Shown: positions 45,631-55,756, counted from the stretch's first letter. The stretch is DNA of 64,000 bases from Sansalvadorimonas sp965243775 (GCA_965243775.1 CBDEWF010000087.1:1-64000), one strand, 5' to 3'. Notes: generated from the letters alone by a model not told the origin. Program-made: numbers and translations.

Positions 45631-45740
45631 CTGAAAGTACAGCTACGAGAACATTGCTTGAAGGATAAGCGCTCAAAGCCAATCATGCTGCCGTACTTCT
45701 GATCAAATTAATCTGGGAGAACACCCGTAAAAAGGATGAG

Positions 45741-45985
45741 AATTATTATAGAATCGCATTGAGTCTTCTCCTTTTTTGGTTTTAGCGCCTGCCAGCTTAC
45801 CGGTTCACCGGCAAGCTGGGGAGAAGGCTCAATAAGTATCAAGTAAATCCAGGTGACGCCTACGGCGCACCTGATTTAGGCGTTAGGCGCTACGAATGCA
45901 CCCAGTCTTCCCCACTAATGCTCAGGCATCTTTTATACTGTACTGACTTCAATTTGGACTACTCAAGCTGAGTTCGGAGTATAAA
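45741..45985. other. Leader with two hairpins before the 45986 gene
   Basis: This 245-bp non-coding stretch has CCAGCTTACCGG/CCGGCAAGCTGG-type pairing (45791-45820) and a hairpin CAGGTGACGCC-TAC-GGCGCACCTG (near 45853-45876), followed by TTTAGGCGTTAGGCGC. A damaged version recurs near 44250-44430. Function unknown; possibly terminators or an element end. Confidence 0.4.
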
Positions 45986-46674
45986 ATGATGCGGCTTTCT
46001 GAGGTTGAGCATAGCAAGCGGAAAAAAGTATTACTGAAGTACCGTGAGCATCGAGAATTAGGTCGAAACATCATGAAAGATATTTCACATCATATACCAA
46101 GAGGCTTGCTGAAAGCGGGAAAAAACTGGGTATTACAGTAGGAAAAACACTTGTATTCAAAACTGAAAGTGAACCTGTGATCCTACTTGATTATGCGCTA
46201 TATAATGAGCGTAGCGGCGGTTCTTTAAATGCAATAGAGCGATATTTAAACATCCACAAAGAAGCAGCAGAAAAGTATTCTTATTTTTTTGAAGGGATTC
46301 ATAAATCGTTCTATTCCGTATTTGAAATTGTGAGCAAAGAGCCGGGATTTGGAGTTGGTCTGCGTGATGTTATGACAAATACAAATTTACTGTTAATTGA
46401 TGTCAACTTATCAAACAGCATATCTTTGCAAAGGCATCTATGTGGACGTGTAATCCCTTTCACGGAAGGCTTTTATTGCACATCAGGTACATTTATTCCA
46501 ATAACTCACAAGTGGGCTAAAGATGCTGTCCACAGGGTTGTGGAAAAATTTTATGAACATAGTCACTCTGAGCAGCAACCAGTATTTTCAAAAAAACAAG
46601 AGGCAGCATTCCAATCAGAAGTTATGAAAATATTGCTAAGAGCGGATGAAACTGAACATTTGGGTTTTGTCTGA
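45986..46674 (+). CDS. Unknown protein, split by one A-run frameshift
   Basis: ATG 45986 has GGAG at good spacing. The frame reads MMRLSEVEHSKRKKVLLKYR, EHRELGRNIMKDISHHIPRG and stops at 46138. In the next frame from an A6 run (near 46118) it continues KKLGITVGKTLVFKTESEPV, ILLDYALYNERSGGSLNAIE and on to the stop at 46674. One extra A restores about 229 residues. No family is recognised; the sequence is AT-rich and basic near the N-terminus. A damaged copy of the same region lies at 44500-45060. Confidence 0.5.
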
Positions 46675-46712
46675 ACTGCTTATCATGTATCACCAATATG
46701 TGTAAAAGTTTA

Positions 46713-47893
46713 GATCTGATCTGACAGTTGCCTCATTGAAAAGATGAGGGTTACCGGCTTGAGTTGAAAGTATCACCGAATCAATTCAAACCAAAAGGTA
46801 ACCCTCAATGATCAAGGCATAATAACCCTGTTATCAAACACAAGCTCGGTTTGATGGAATTGGCCGACCAACTCAGCAATGTCTCCAAAGCCTGTAAAAT
46901 CATGGGTATCCAGAGACACATTCTATCGTGTTCAGGAAGCCTACGAGGCAGGCGGTGTTGATTCGCTGCTGGCGAAGTCAAAGAAGATCCCGAATCCCAA
47001 AAACAGAGTTGAAGCCTCTGTTGAGCAGGCCATTCTGGAGATGGCTATTGAAAATCCCGCATTAGGCCAGGCACGGGTAAGCAATGAACTCCGGAAGCGC
47101 GGCATTTTCGTTTCATCCAGTGGTGTTCGCAGCGTCTGGCAGCGACATGACCTGGAAACCTTCAAGAAACGCCTGAAAGCTTTGGAAGAGCACGTTGCCA
47201 AGACGGTTGATGTGCTGACTGAGGCCCAGGTTGTTGCCCTGGAGAAGAAACAGGAGGTCGATCTTGCTTGCGGTGAAATTGAAACAGCCCATCCTGGTTA
47301 CCTTGGATCACAGGACACCTTCTTCGTTGGCACTATGAAGGGGGTTGGGCGCATCTATCAGCAGACCTTTGTTGATACCTATAGCAAGGTGGCCATGTGT
47401 AAGCTTTACACCACAAAGACGCCTATAACAGCTGCTGATTTGCTCAATGATAAGGTTCTGCCTTTCTTCGAGTCGCACAGTGTTGACCTGCTACGAATGC
47501 TCACAGACAGAGGGACTGAGTTCTGCGGGAAGGTAGAACAGCATGACTATGAACTCTACCTGGCAGCTTGTGATATTGAACATACGAAAATCAAGGCCCG
47601 GCACCCACAAACCAACGGGATATGCGAGAGATTCCACAAAACAATTCTTAACGAATTTTATCAGGTGGCCTTCAGGAAGAAGATCTACACTGATGTCGCT
47701 GAACTCCAGAGGGATCTGGATGCATGGCTGGAGGAATACAACAAGGAACGAACCCATCAGGGAAAGGTGTGTTGCGGGCGGACACCCATGCAGACGTTTG
47801 AAGATGGCAAAGTGATTTGTAAGGAAAAGCAAATCGCCTGAATCTGACCTGACGATACAAACGACAGGGAGCTGGTAAGTGTCAGATCAGATC
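46713..47893 (+). mobile_element. IS481-family insertion sequence
   Basis: The element is bounded by the 14-bp inverted repeat GATCTGATCTGACA (46713-46726; inverse at 47880-47893). No clear target duplication is seen. It ends 15 bp from the 3' end of the next gene. Confidence 0.85.
46820..47841 (+). pseudogene. IS481 transposase with N-terminal frameshift
   Basis: The long frame (46879-47841) gives a DDE integrase: LRKRGIFVSSSGVRSVWQRH, GEIETAHPGYLGSQDTFFVG, VDTYSKVAMCKLYTTKTPIT, LRMLTDRGTEFCG and QTNGICERFHKTILNEFYQV. The proper N-terminus (NPVIKHKLGLMELADQLSNV, SKACKIMGIQR) is in another frame and joins near 46915, inside the helix-turn-helix. The ATG at 46879 is thus an artefact of the shift; one base change would repair the gene. 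Confidence 0.85.
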
Positions 47894-47907
47894 GCGACTT
47901 CTACACG

Positions 47908-48477
47908 TTATGCGTCAGATATCACACCTTTACTTACAAGTTTGCCTTTTAATTTTTCAACGTCTATTCCGGCATTAGATAATATTCTCAACAAATCATT
48001 AAGACCTGAGATAGAATATTTTAGATTTTCGATTTTCTTACAAATTCTATCGTGCATATTTTTTTGTAAGAAACATTTTGCCAATCTTGTCGTTTCTTTA
48101 TACCGAACTGTGTTCCTAGCATTAATAATTACTTGAGGAGCAACAATCAATAAACAAGTAAAAGATTCTATAGGCTTCACATTATAAAAACAAAGAGCTA
48201 TTGCCGAATAAATACAATAAAAAACAGCTTCAAACCTAACATTTGACTGAGCCTGTGAACTTTGTAAGTATCTAAAGGCAACCATTGCAGAGTCTTTTTC
48301 TTTAATTGATTCAATCAGTCTATTTCTGATGTGAGCTGCTTGTTTTTGACAAGAAAAAGAATAGACAAGAAATTTTTGAGGGTTTACTTTTTTGTCTTCA
48401 AGATCAATATCTGAAAGAAATTCAGAAGAATTACATGTTACTGAATTATAATTCGTTTTATATATTAAACTATCCAT
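47908..48477 (-). CDS. Unknown AT-rich protein
   Basis: The ATG at 48477 has GGAG seven bases upstream, so the longer frame from 48501 is not needed. The ~189-residue product starts MDSLIYKTNYNSVTCNSSEF. It has one or two hydrophobic segments (FEAVFYCIYSAIALCFYNV; FTCLLIVAPQVIINA) and basic helical regions (RYKETTRLAKCFLQKNMHDR). No family is recognised. It is AT-rich compared with the housekeeping genes, suggesting acquisition. Confidence 0.5.
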   Translation of the reverse strand: MDSLIYKTNYNSVTCNSSEFLSDIDLEDKKVNPQKFLVYSFSCQKQAAHIRNRLIESIKEKDSAMVAFRYLQSSQAQSNVRFEAVFYCIYSAIALCFYNVKPIESFTCLLIVAPQVIINARNTVRYKETTRLAKCFLQKNMHDRICKKIENLKYSISGLNDLLRILSNAGIDVEKLKGKLVSKGVISDA

Positions 48478-48686
48478 GCTATATCTCCAAACACAAATCA
48501 ATACTAGCTTTATTAATCCTTATAGATTAAAACTATTAAGACTTTTCTTTTATTTTTTTGTTCCCATATTTAACTAACAAAAGATTTAGAACGCATAACA
48601 CATATGAGCCTTCGATAGGTCAAGGGAAATAACAATCCCCTTGGCCTCAAGAGCCAATCAAAATAACTTGGCAAGAGAGTCTACTT

Positions 48687-48832
48687 GGCTCTGTTAACAC
48701 TACATGTTGGTAGTACTTCCGTGCACCCTGTATAGCTTGGCATTCGGGCTTCATAGAAAATTTGGTTACTTCCTCTATTCAGCGTAATCACTAACTTTGA
48801 GAAATAAACCAACATCTATTGTTAACAGAGCC
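48687..48832. mobile_element. IS1595-like MITE, copy 1
   Basis: This 146-bp unit has ends GGCTCTGTTAACACTACA (inverse of the right end with few mismatches) and an exact 8-bp duplication GTCTACTT on both sides (48679-48686, 48833-48840). The same unit of the same length lies at 63233-63378. No coding capacity. The end sequence and 8-bp duplication match IS1595-family habits. Confidence 0.92.
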
Positions 48833-48985
48833 GTCTACTTCGTTTGTCATGAGTCGCCGTTGATCATTTACAGCAAACACATATAGAGCAATACTTCGGA
48901 CAGTTTTCACAGATAGAGTGGCCATGAGAGAAAACAGCGATAATAGAGAAGCCAAACCCTCTATGCTCGCTGCCAGCTTCCTCTC

Positions 48986-50179
48986 ATGGACAACATAGTA
49001 AAGACCGCCCTGGATAAAATGTCCAAGGTCAAAAAGCCCAAAAAGACATTCATCTGCCAACTGCTTCTCACGCTCATTATCGTTCAGGGAAAAGCAACTT
49101 TCCGCAACATGAGCCGTTACTCTTCCATGAGCGAAAAGCGATTCAGACGCTGGTATCGCCGAACATTTGATTTCTTTAAACTCAACTGTCTGATGCTATC
49201 GGACGTACTGTCAACGACCCAAGAGAAAATCGCAGCGCTCGATGCCAGCTTTATGACCAAGAGTGGCAAGAAGACCGATGGTCTTGGTATGTTTTGGCGT
49301 GGCTGCACAGGCCAATCAGAACGTGGGCTTGAGTTATCTTTACTGGGTGTTGTGGACTTGCAGTCCAATACGGCTTATGCGCTTGATGCTCAGCAGACGC
49401 TGGACGAGAAAGGTAAATCCCGCGTTGACCTCTATGCTGAGCAAGTGTTGAGGCAGGCCAAAGACCTTCTAAAACTGGGTATCATCTATCTGGCTGTGGA
49501 CGCCTACTATTTTAAGGAAAAATTCGTGTCTGCTGTCCTTGCTGCGGGTTTACAGATTGTTGGAAAGTTAAGAACTGATGCCGACCTGAAGTGGCTCTAT
49601 AACGGACCATACCCAGGGCAGGGTCGCCCAAAGGTTTACGATGGCAAAGTGAATCTTGACAAAGACTTGGGCCGGTTTGAGCATGCAGGCCAGTTAGACA
49701 CCGGGTAAGAAGTCTATACTGCCGTCGTTCATTCCAAGTGCCTGAAGCGCCAAATTCGGGCTGTGATGCTCAGGGTGCAGCGAAAAAACAAGACAGGCAT
49801 AGCCCTGATTTACTCAACAGATATTGAGCTGGGTGCAATGACTATCGTCAAATATTACAAAGCTCGCTTCCAAATTGAGTTTGTATTCCGGGATGCCAAG
49901 CAATATACAGGCTTGATAGATTGCCAGTCATGTAATAAGCAAGCGATTCATACTCAGATTAATGCTTCATTCTCAGCCCTTAATCTGCTCAAACTGGCTG
50001 ACCGGGAAGAAAAAGGTACGACAGGCAAAACGGTCATTTCAATTGCGAGCTGGAAGCGTCGCCTGTCCAACCAGCACCTGATGTGCAGAGTTTTCGAGAG
50101 GTTAGGATTGCCCATGAATGATAGAAAAGTCATGGGCGTATATCAGGAACTCAGCAACTATGGAACTATCGCAGCATGA
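48986..50179 (+). pseudogene. IS4-family transposase interrupted by TAA
   Basis: The frame starts MDNIVKTALDKMSKVKKPKK and shows DDE motifs: IAALDASFMTKSGKK, LAVDAYYFKEKFVS and YYKARFQIEFVFRDAKQ (Y-R-E-K signature). An in-frame TAA after GQLDTG (49706-49708) splits it; the same frame continues EVYTAVVHSKCLKRQIRAVM and ends ...SNYGTIAA. The inverted fragment at 43022-43437 has the identical TAA, so the element spread with the stop or both derive from one copy. Restored length ~398 residues. Confidence 0.85.
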
Positions 50180-50211
50180 AAGTGTCCAGAGTATTGATAG
50201 AGGCTCTCTTA

Positions 50212-51357
50212 AGTACTCAGACAAATGAAATCATATATTCCTTACCGAACTGATCGAATACCCTTTTTAGTTCTTTTTCGAATTCATCAAAGCTCATCAC
50301 CTTCATGATATTCAGCCATTCGTACTTGACCTTATTCCACAGAATCTCAATCAGATTCAGTTCTGGTGAATAGGTCGGCAAGTAGCAGACGATCAGCTTC
50401 TTTTCGAGCATCCAGTCATCCAGCTTTGCCCGGAACTTCTTGCAGGTATGAATGCTGGCATTGTCAACGACAACCAGCGTATACCTGTCTCCAGCACTGT
50501 ACTTCGGGTCTTGCATCTGCTCGGCAAAGTCTTCAAATACACGAATGACCTCATCCCCGGTCACAGAGCCGTTGACAGGGTAGTAAAATAAGTCGTTATC
50601 ACGATTCATAAAGCCCATAACGTTTATACGCTGACTACTGGTGGCGGGCACCCTTAACTGCTCGCCCTTCTCTTGCCACGCATAAGGAATACAAGGCTGT
50701 TGGACAAAACCAGACTCGTCGAAATAGAAAAGGTTTAGCAAGCCTTCCCGTTCAGCCTCCTGAGCTTTTTTTAATGTCTGGTGGCAGCGCTCAAAGGCTT
50801 CCTGATCACGCTTGTGACGGCAAGACTTACGTACACGTTTATAAACTAACCCGAGTTTTTTTTACTACTCTCTGTAGGGTTTTCAGTGATGCAAGTTTCC
50901 CTGTTTCCTCTTCAAGCTTGGCCTGAGTATAGGAAAGGCGGCGTGGTTCTTCGGAAACCAGCTCAGCAATACGCTGGACATCCTGAGGAGTGTAGATAGG
51001 TGATGCGCCACCTCCATGGTCTTTGTACAAACCACGTATACCCGAACACTCCCAGTCATCGATCCACCGGGAAATTGTCTGATACTGCACATCAAAGACA
51101 TCAGCTAACTGAGTCAGTGAGTATCCCTTTGAGCTGAGCAATACAGCATGGGCACGTTCTCTTACACAAGGCTGGGGGCCATTACGCATTGCGCACTTTA
51201 GAGTATCAATGATGGCGGTGTCAGTGATGGCGTGGACTGTCTTCTTCATCGGTGGCAGGCTCAAAACAGCGGAATGGTGAAAATATAGCACTCTGGTAAA
51301 TGGCACTATCGTACGCTGCTTATGCGGTCAATATATGAAAACGGTTGGTCGGGTACT
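50212..51357 (-). mobile_element. IS630-family insertion sequence, copy 2
   Basis: This 1146-bp element is nearly identical to 15622-16767, with the same ends and duplicated TA (50210-50211, 51358-51359). It is inserted at the right edge of the IS4 element. Confidence 0.95.
50217..51306 (-). CDS. IS630 transposase in two overlapping frames (copy 2)
   Basis: Same organisation as the copy at 15627-16716: a 155-residue helix-turn-helix frame and a DDE frame (FYFDESGF, VVVDNASIHTCKK, YSPELNLIEILWNKVK) joined at an A8 run (50856-50863). The two copies differ by two bases only, and neither change repairs the frame, which argues that the A8 junction is functional in this element. Confidence 0.85.
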
Positions 51358-51359
51358 TA

Positions 51360-51637
51360 TTGCGGTCTCACCGCTGCCTGGCGGTTTGTCTTCCTTGATA
51401 ACCCCAGGGGCACTAGACATTTATCGGTTAACCCTTGCTGGCTCTATTCAAGTACGATGGATCTCTGTCCAGTTAGTTTCAGGCTCAGGTCGGGTGTAAA
51501 CGATCTTGCCAAGTTTTCTTTTAGTGCACACAGGCCGTGTCTATTCAAGCGCACAGGGCAACCATTATGGAGTAGCTGCAAACTTGTTCGGCCTCAGGGA
51601 CCAGTCCTCTGATAGGACATTCGCGGCTCTTAGACCA
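51360..51637. other. Unexplained 278-bp non-coding stretch
   Basis: No convincing open frame or known RNA is seen between IS630 copy 2 and corB. Some short complementary pieces occur (GGTCTCACCGC / GCGGTTTG region; CTATTCAAG appears twice, near 51444 and 51543). It may be a structured RNA, an intron remnant or old IS debris. Confidence 0.3.
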
Positions 51638-52894
51638 TCAATCTGCAGTCCAGACTTTTACCGTTTTCACAACGTTGTCACGGGTCTGCAGAATCTCAAT
51701 CCGGTAGCGCTCTATAGCCAGGCAGACCCCTGAATCTGGTATCTCTTCCAGATGCTCTGTAACCAAACCGTTAAGGGTTTTCGGTCCTTCAGTTGGCAGG
51801 TCCCAGTCCAGTGTTTTGTTGGTTTCCCGGATGCTGGCTGTGCCGTCAATAATGTAGGTCCCGTCTTTCTGGGGAGTGATGTCCTGACTGATATCATCTA
51901 CATCGGTGGTGAAGTCACCGACGATCTCTTCCAGAATGTCTTCCAGAGTCACCAAGCCCAGAATATCGCCATATTCGTCGACCACAAATGCTGAGCGCAG
52001 TTTTTGCTTTTGAAAGTTTACCATCTGGGTATGCAGAGGGGTGATTTCCGGGACAAAATAAGGGTCGGCCGTTTCGCTGAGCAGAACTGCCTTGTTGATC
52101 TCTTCCAGGCTCAGTAGTTTGGCCATATTACGCATATGCAGTATGCCAATAATATTATTGATATCACCCTTATAAATCGGCAGACGGGTATGCTGAGAGG
52201 TGCGCAGCTGATCCAGAATAGCATCAATATCCTCTTCGATATCAATGCCGACGATCTCATTGCGGGGAATCATAATGTCATCAACGGTAACCTTTTCCAG
52301 ATCCAGTATGCTGAGCAGCATGCCTTTGTGGCGGTTCGGAATGAGAGTTCCGGCTTCATTAACAACTGTGCGCAACTCTTCCTGGCTTAGCTGATCGCCT
52401 CCTGAGTGGTCAGGATTCACACCAAACATTTTCAGCAGTGCATTGGAAATGGTGTTGGCAATAACCACGAATGGGTAAAGTAGTTTCAATAGTGGTTGCA
52501 AAATCCATGAAGCTGGAAATGCTACTCTTTCTGGGTGCAGGGCGGCAAGGGTTTTTGGGGTGACCTCGCCGAAGATCAGTACCAGAAGGGTCAGGCCAAA
52601 GGTGGCAATAGCAATACCACTGTTACCCCAGATACGCATGGCCACAATAGTAGCAATGGCCGAGGCCAGAATGTTAACAAAGTTGTTGCCAATCAGAATA
52701 ACGCCAATCAAACGATCCGGGCGTTCCAGAAGTTTGCTGGTCCGTATGGCTCCTTTGTTGCCTGCCCGGGCCAGGTGGCGCAAACGGTAACGGTTAAGGG
52801 CCATCATCCCTGTTTCTGAGCTGGAAAAGAAGGCGGAGAAAAATAGTAAAAAAACCAGTACGCCCAGCAATATGCCGATGGGTGCTTCGCTCAA
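51638..52894 (-). CDS. CNNM/CorC-HlyC family transporter (CorB-like)
   Basis: This 418-residue inner-membrane protein belongs to the family linked to Mg2+/Co2+ transport. The N-terminal ~190 residues are the membrane DUF21/CNNM domain (FFSSSETGMMALNRYRLRHL; GEVTPKTLAALHPERVAFP). A CBS pair follows (VDDIMIPRNEIVGIDIEEDI; LRSAFVVDEYGDILGLVTLE) and then the CorC-HlyC C-terminal domain (GTASIRETNKTLDWDLP). It starts 12 bp after ypjD, so the two are probably one operon. Confidence 0.93.
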   Translation of the reverse strand: MSEAPIGILLGVLVFLLFFSAFFSSSETGMMALNRYRLRHLARAGNKGAIRTSKLLERPDRLIGVILIGNNFVNILASAIATIVAMRIWGNSGIAIATFGLTLLVLIFGEVTPKTLAALHPERVAFPASWILQPLLKLLYPFVVIANTISNALLKMFGVNPDHSGGDQLSQEELRTVVNEAGTLIPNRHKGMLLSILDLEKVTVDDIMIPRNEIVGIDIEEDIDAILDQLRTSQHTRLPIYKGDINNIIGILHMRNMAKLLSLEEINKAVLLSETADPYFVPEITPLHTQMVNFQKQKLRSAFVVDEYGDILGLVTLEDILEEIVGDFTTDVDDISQDITPQKDGTYIIDGTASIRETNKTLDWDLPTEGPKTLNGLVTEHLEEIPDSGVCLAIERYRIEILQTRDNVVKTVKVWTAD

Positions 52895-52906
52895 GGTGGT
52901 ACGCTC

Positions 52907-53701
52907 TCAGTTAAGAACCAGTTCGATAATAAGTTTGCTGCCAAAATAAGCCAGCATCAAAACGAAAAAGCCGCTCAGGGTCCAGCGTATCGCTGTACGG
53001 CCACGCCAGCCAAGCCGCATTCGCCCGGCCAGCAGAGTGGCGAAAAGGCACCAGGCCATAACTCCGAGAATAGTCTTGTGGGCAATTTGCTGGGCGAACA
53101 TATCCTGCAGATAGACAAAACCACTGCCCAAGGCAATGGTCAAGAGAATCAGGCCGACCCAAAGAAATTCAAACAGTAGCTTCTCCATGGTTTGCATAGG
53201 GGGAAAAGCCTTGATAATTCCGGTGGGTAGATGAGCTTTCAGGTGTTTCTCCTGGTAGGCCAGCAGCAGTGCCTGGAAAGCTGCGACAGTCATGGTGCTG
53301 TAAGCCAGTATGGAGATGAGGATATGACCGATAAGACCGGGTTGCCGAGAGGTCAGGATAGATGATGGAGCCGGCGCTATTACACTGCAGGCGATGGCAG
53401 CAATGGCCAGAGGCAGGATCACCACCAGAAGGTTTTCAACTGGCTTGCGCAGGCTACTTGCCAGAATAATAAGAACGACCATCCAGGAGCTCAGCGAGCC
53501 GGTGGCAAAGAAGCTCAGGTTGACACCTACGCTGGAATGAATGATGTAATAGATACTGAGACACTGGGCGATAGCTCCGCCAAGAGCCAGGAATTGAACA
53601 GCTGGTTTTGGAATTTCCCGTCCTCGAATTCTCAGCCACTGGAGCAGTGCGCTGAGGGAATACAAAATTATTGCCAGGACGCTTGTCACTTCTGCAGACA
53701 T
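52907..53701 (-). CDS. ypjD: YpjD-like inner membrane protein (CcsA/HemX-type fold)
   Basis: This 264-residue protein has about eight membrane helices. Landmarks of the cytochrome c assembly-like family include LIGHILISILAYSTMTVAAF, QALLLAYQEKHLK, EKLLFEFLWVGLILLTIALG and HKTILGVMAWCLFATLLAGR. Its function is not established. The ypjD-corB pairing is common next to ffh in gammaproteobacteria, but ffh is not in the window: upstream sequence is a MutS fragment and IS debris, so the neighbourhood was rearranged. Confidence 0.88.
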   Translation of the reverse strand: MSAEVTSVLAIILYSLSALLQWLRIRGREIPKPAVQFLALGGAIAQCLSIYYIIHSSVGVNLSFFATGSLSSWMVVLIILASSLRKPVENLLVVILPLAIAAIACSVIAPAPSSILTSRQPGLIGHILISILAYSTMTVAAFQALLLAYQEKHLKAHLPTGIIKAFPPMQTMEKLLFEFLWVGLILLTIALGSGFVYLQDMFAQQIAHKTILGVMAWCLFATLLAGRMRLGWRGRTAIRWTLSGFFVLMLAYFGSKLIIELVLN

Positions 53702-53859
53702 TGGTTCACCTTATCCATATGGACAAAGTGTGGCATAAGCGCTGTCGAGGGTGAAGAGCCTTATACGTATTGTTTGTCCTGAAGCTCATCAATTTGGAAA
53801 ATAAACAGCACTTTACAGGCCTTAAGTTGCTCTTTTAAATTTTGGAAGTGCCGCTTTTG

Positions 53860-54285
53860 TTATTTAACGCTGTATTTATCCGGGTGGGCGATAACGTCAT
53901 TTGCTGTATCCAGAAATTCTGACTGCAGGCCCTGCTCTTTCAGCAGCTGTATAGCAACGTGCTATATGGAGTAGCCGGGCTTCAGGTAGTAGTCATATCT
54001 AAGTTTGTTATCGCTTCTCATATCTGCACTGACATGCATGTTCAGGAATGTTTCGGGCAGGTGCTGTGCCAGCATCATCGGTTTAGCGTAGTGGGTGGTG
54101 CTGATGTTTATAGCGTTGGGGAATTGAGCCACTGTCTTCAGGTAGCCATATGTGCCGGCTTCCCCTTCTTCGGGGTTGATACTGTTGAATACTTCATCCA
54201 TGATTGCCATGCTGAACTGGTCAGAGTTCATCTTTTGAAGATGGCCCATCAGTTCGATGGCTCTTACACTCTCAGCTTTAAAACT
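53860..54285 (-). pseudogene. MutS-like ATPase, C-terminal remnant with amber codon
   Basis: The minus strand reads FKAESVRAIELMGHLQKM, FSMAIMDEVFNSINPEEGEA and INISTTHYAKP, the Walker B and following region of MutS-family ATPases. An in-frame TAG interrupts after LKPGYSI (53962-53964), and the frame continues HVAIQLLKEQGLQSEFLDTA and NDVIAHPDKYSVK to TAA. The 5' part is cut off by ISAs1. A specialised MutS homologue rather than the mismatch-repair MutS is likely, because the tail is short. Confidence 0.75.
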
Positions 54286-55595
54286 AGGGAAAACGCATGA
54301 AACCCCTTGGTATCACTGGCCTCAAGCCTTTTCTGTCTCAGAGACAGGTAATGGTGAACCACTCAAAACCAGTTCCAAATAATCAGTACTCATCATTGCA
54401 CGTCTCATCTTTCTCTGGATACCACCTTTAAAGGTTTTTTCATTTTTTAATAAATTGAGAGAAATATGCCGGAACCCTGATAGGATTTCTGCCCCATCTC
54501 CGTGCCGTATCTGACAAGCATCTTCGCCCATGGCGACATCAAGAACATAATACAGATTATTCTCAATCGCCCAATGGCTGCGAACACTTGTTGCCAGCTT
54601 TTCCGCAGTTAACTCAGCTGAGCTGATGTAGTAGCGAATACTGACGTCTTCTATATTTTGAGGCGTATCTCCAACCTGGCGGAATGCGATAACAGCGCCC
54701 AGGCTACACATATTCTTCCAGTCAAAAGAGAAATTCACAAATTCAGCAAAAATATCACTGACTACATGGATTCTGTGTTCGCTTCTGCCGCGATTTTTCT
54801 CTATGGTTTCGTAGACAGAATCAAAATGACCACCCAGAATTTCGCTCATCGGAAAATGCTTCTGGAAGGCTTCATGAAGCTTGGGCTGATTGCCTTTAAC
54901 GGCCAAAAGATAGTCAGCTTCCTGATCAACGATTTTCTTCGCAATTTCTCGCTGACAGCCCATGGCATCAATACTGACAAGGCATCCCTTGATTGATAGC
55001 AGCTCCAGAAGCTTAGGGATCGCGGTTATTTCATTGCTTTTGCAATCCGTTTTCGTTTGTGCCAGTACAACACTATTTGCAGTGCAAAACGCACTCACCA
55101 TGTGAATAGGATCAAGCTTGTTTTTGCTGTCGCCAGAACCCCGGACTGTCTTTCCATCAATGGCGACAACTGCACCATCTGTGGCCTTATGACAGTCCTG
55201 CATCCACTCAGAAAAGTGCTTATGAAACTGCTTGGCATTGACCATGCTGACAACACGTTCAATCGTATCGTGAGATGGGATTCCGTGAGTAAAATCACCC
55301 ATTTTTTTTCAGCCAGCTTTCACGAAGCTTTCCAAAGTCTTCAATTTCTACCCAACCACTTGCGCTGCTGATCATGGCGCAGATGACAAGTAGCAGAATA
55401 TCGGTCAATTTATGTTCGACTTTCCAGGGCTGGCGGGAATCTTGAAGATTTGAAAGGTGTTCTATCAAACTGAATGCGTTCATGTCACTGCTGCCGTACT
55501 GGTTAAGTACTAAGAAGCGACTGCCTGTAAAAATAGTTAAATTTTAAAAGTGGCTTTCAGAGCAGTGATACCAAGGGCTTTCATGCGTTTTCCCT
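54286..55595 (-). mobile_element. ISAs1-family insertion sequence
   Basis: The ends are long imperfect inverted repeats beginning AGGGAAAACGCATGAAA (54286 inward; inverse ending 55595). The flanks show no target duplication: MutS sequence lies on one side and IS66 sequence on the other, so recombination followed insertion. Confidence 0.85.
54322..55483 (-). pseudogene. ISAs1 transposase, one-base break at an A8 run
   Basis: The N-terminal frame (MNAFSLIEHLSNLQDSRQPW ... WVEIEDFGKLRESWLKK) meets a stop just after an A8 run (plus-strand T8 at 55302-55309). The main frame follows: DFTHGIPSHDTIERVVSMVN, VAIDGKTVRGSGD, VSIDAMGCQREIAKKIVDQ, SHWAIENNLYYVLDVAMGED. All DDE parts are present. A -1 shift or one more A fuses the frames to ~385 residues, the usual length. 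Confidence 0.85.
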
Positions 55596-55725
55596 GAGTG
55601 CGAAAGCCAATGACCTGGAGCCGTTTGACTACCTGGGGAATATCATCAAATCACTGCCCTATGCCGATACGGTAGAGAAGCTGGAACAGCTGATGCCTTG
55701 GGCGGTGAGGCATCGGAAACGTTAA
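55596..55725 (+). pseudogene. IS66 TnpC C-terminal fragment
   Basis: The plus frame reads SAKANDLEPFDYLGNIIKSL, then PYADTVEKLEQLMPWAVRHR and KR-stop, matching the IS66 transposase C-terminus (compare 5840-6085, a different subfamily). Only ~43 codons remain. Confidence 0.7.
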
Positions 55726-55756
55726 AAACGAGTAATGCTCAGGGATGAGTCAAGTA

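Larger units (their letters stand above)
48673..50211 (+). mobile_element. IS4-family insertion sequence, full copy, with inserted MITE
   Basis: The ends carry short inverted repeats (AAGAGAGTCTACTT at the left; AAGAGAGCCTCTATC read inward at the right). A 146-bp MITE sits 14 bp inside the left end, and an IS630 abuts the right end. A fragment of another copy lies at 43022-43437. Boundaries are approximate because of these insertions. Confidence 0.7.

Noticed and set aside
45850..45900. GTTAGGCG next to a hairpin, as in integron attC sites.
   Set aside because: The full R'/R'' and L'/L'' box arrangement is not present and no integrase is nearby; a terminator or element end is simpler.
46879..47841. 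IS481 transposase as an intact gene from ATG 46879.
   Set aside because: The true N-terminal helix-turn-helix is encoded upstream in another frame, so the ATG start arises from a frameshift.
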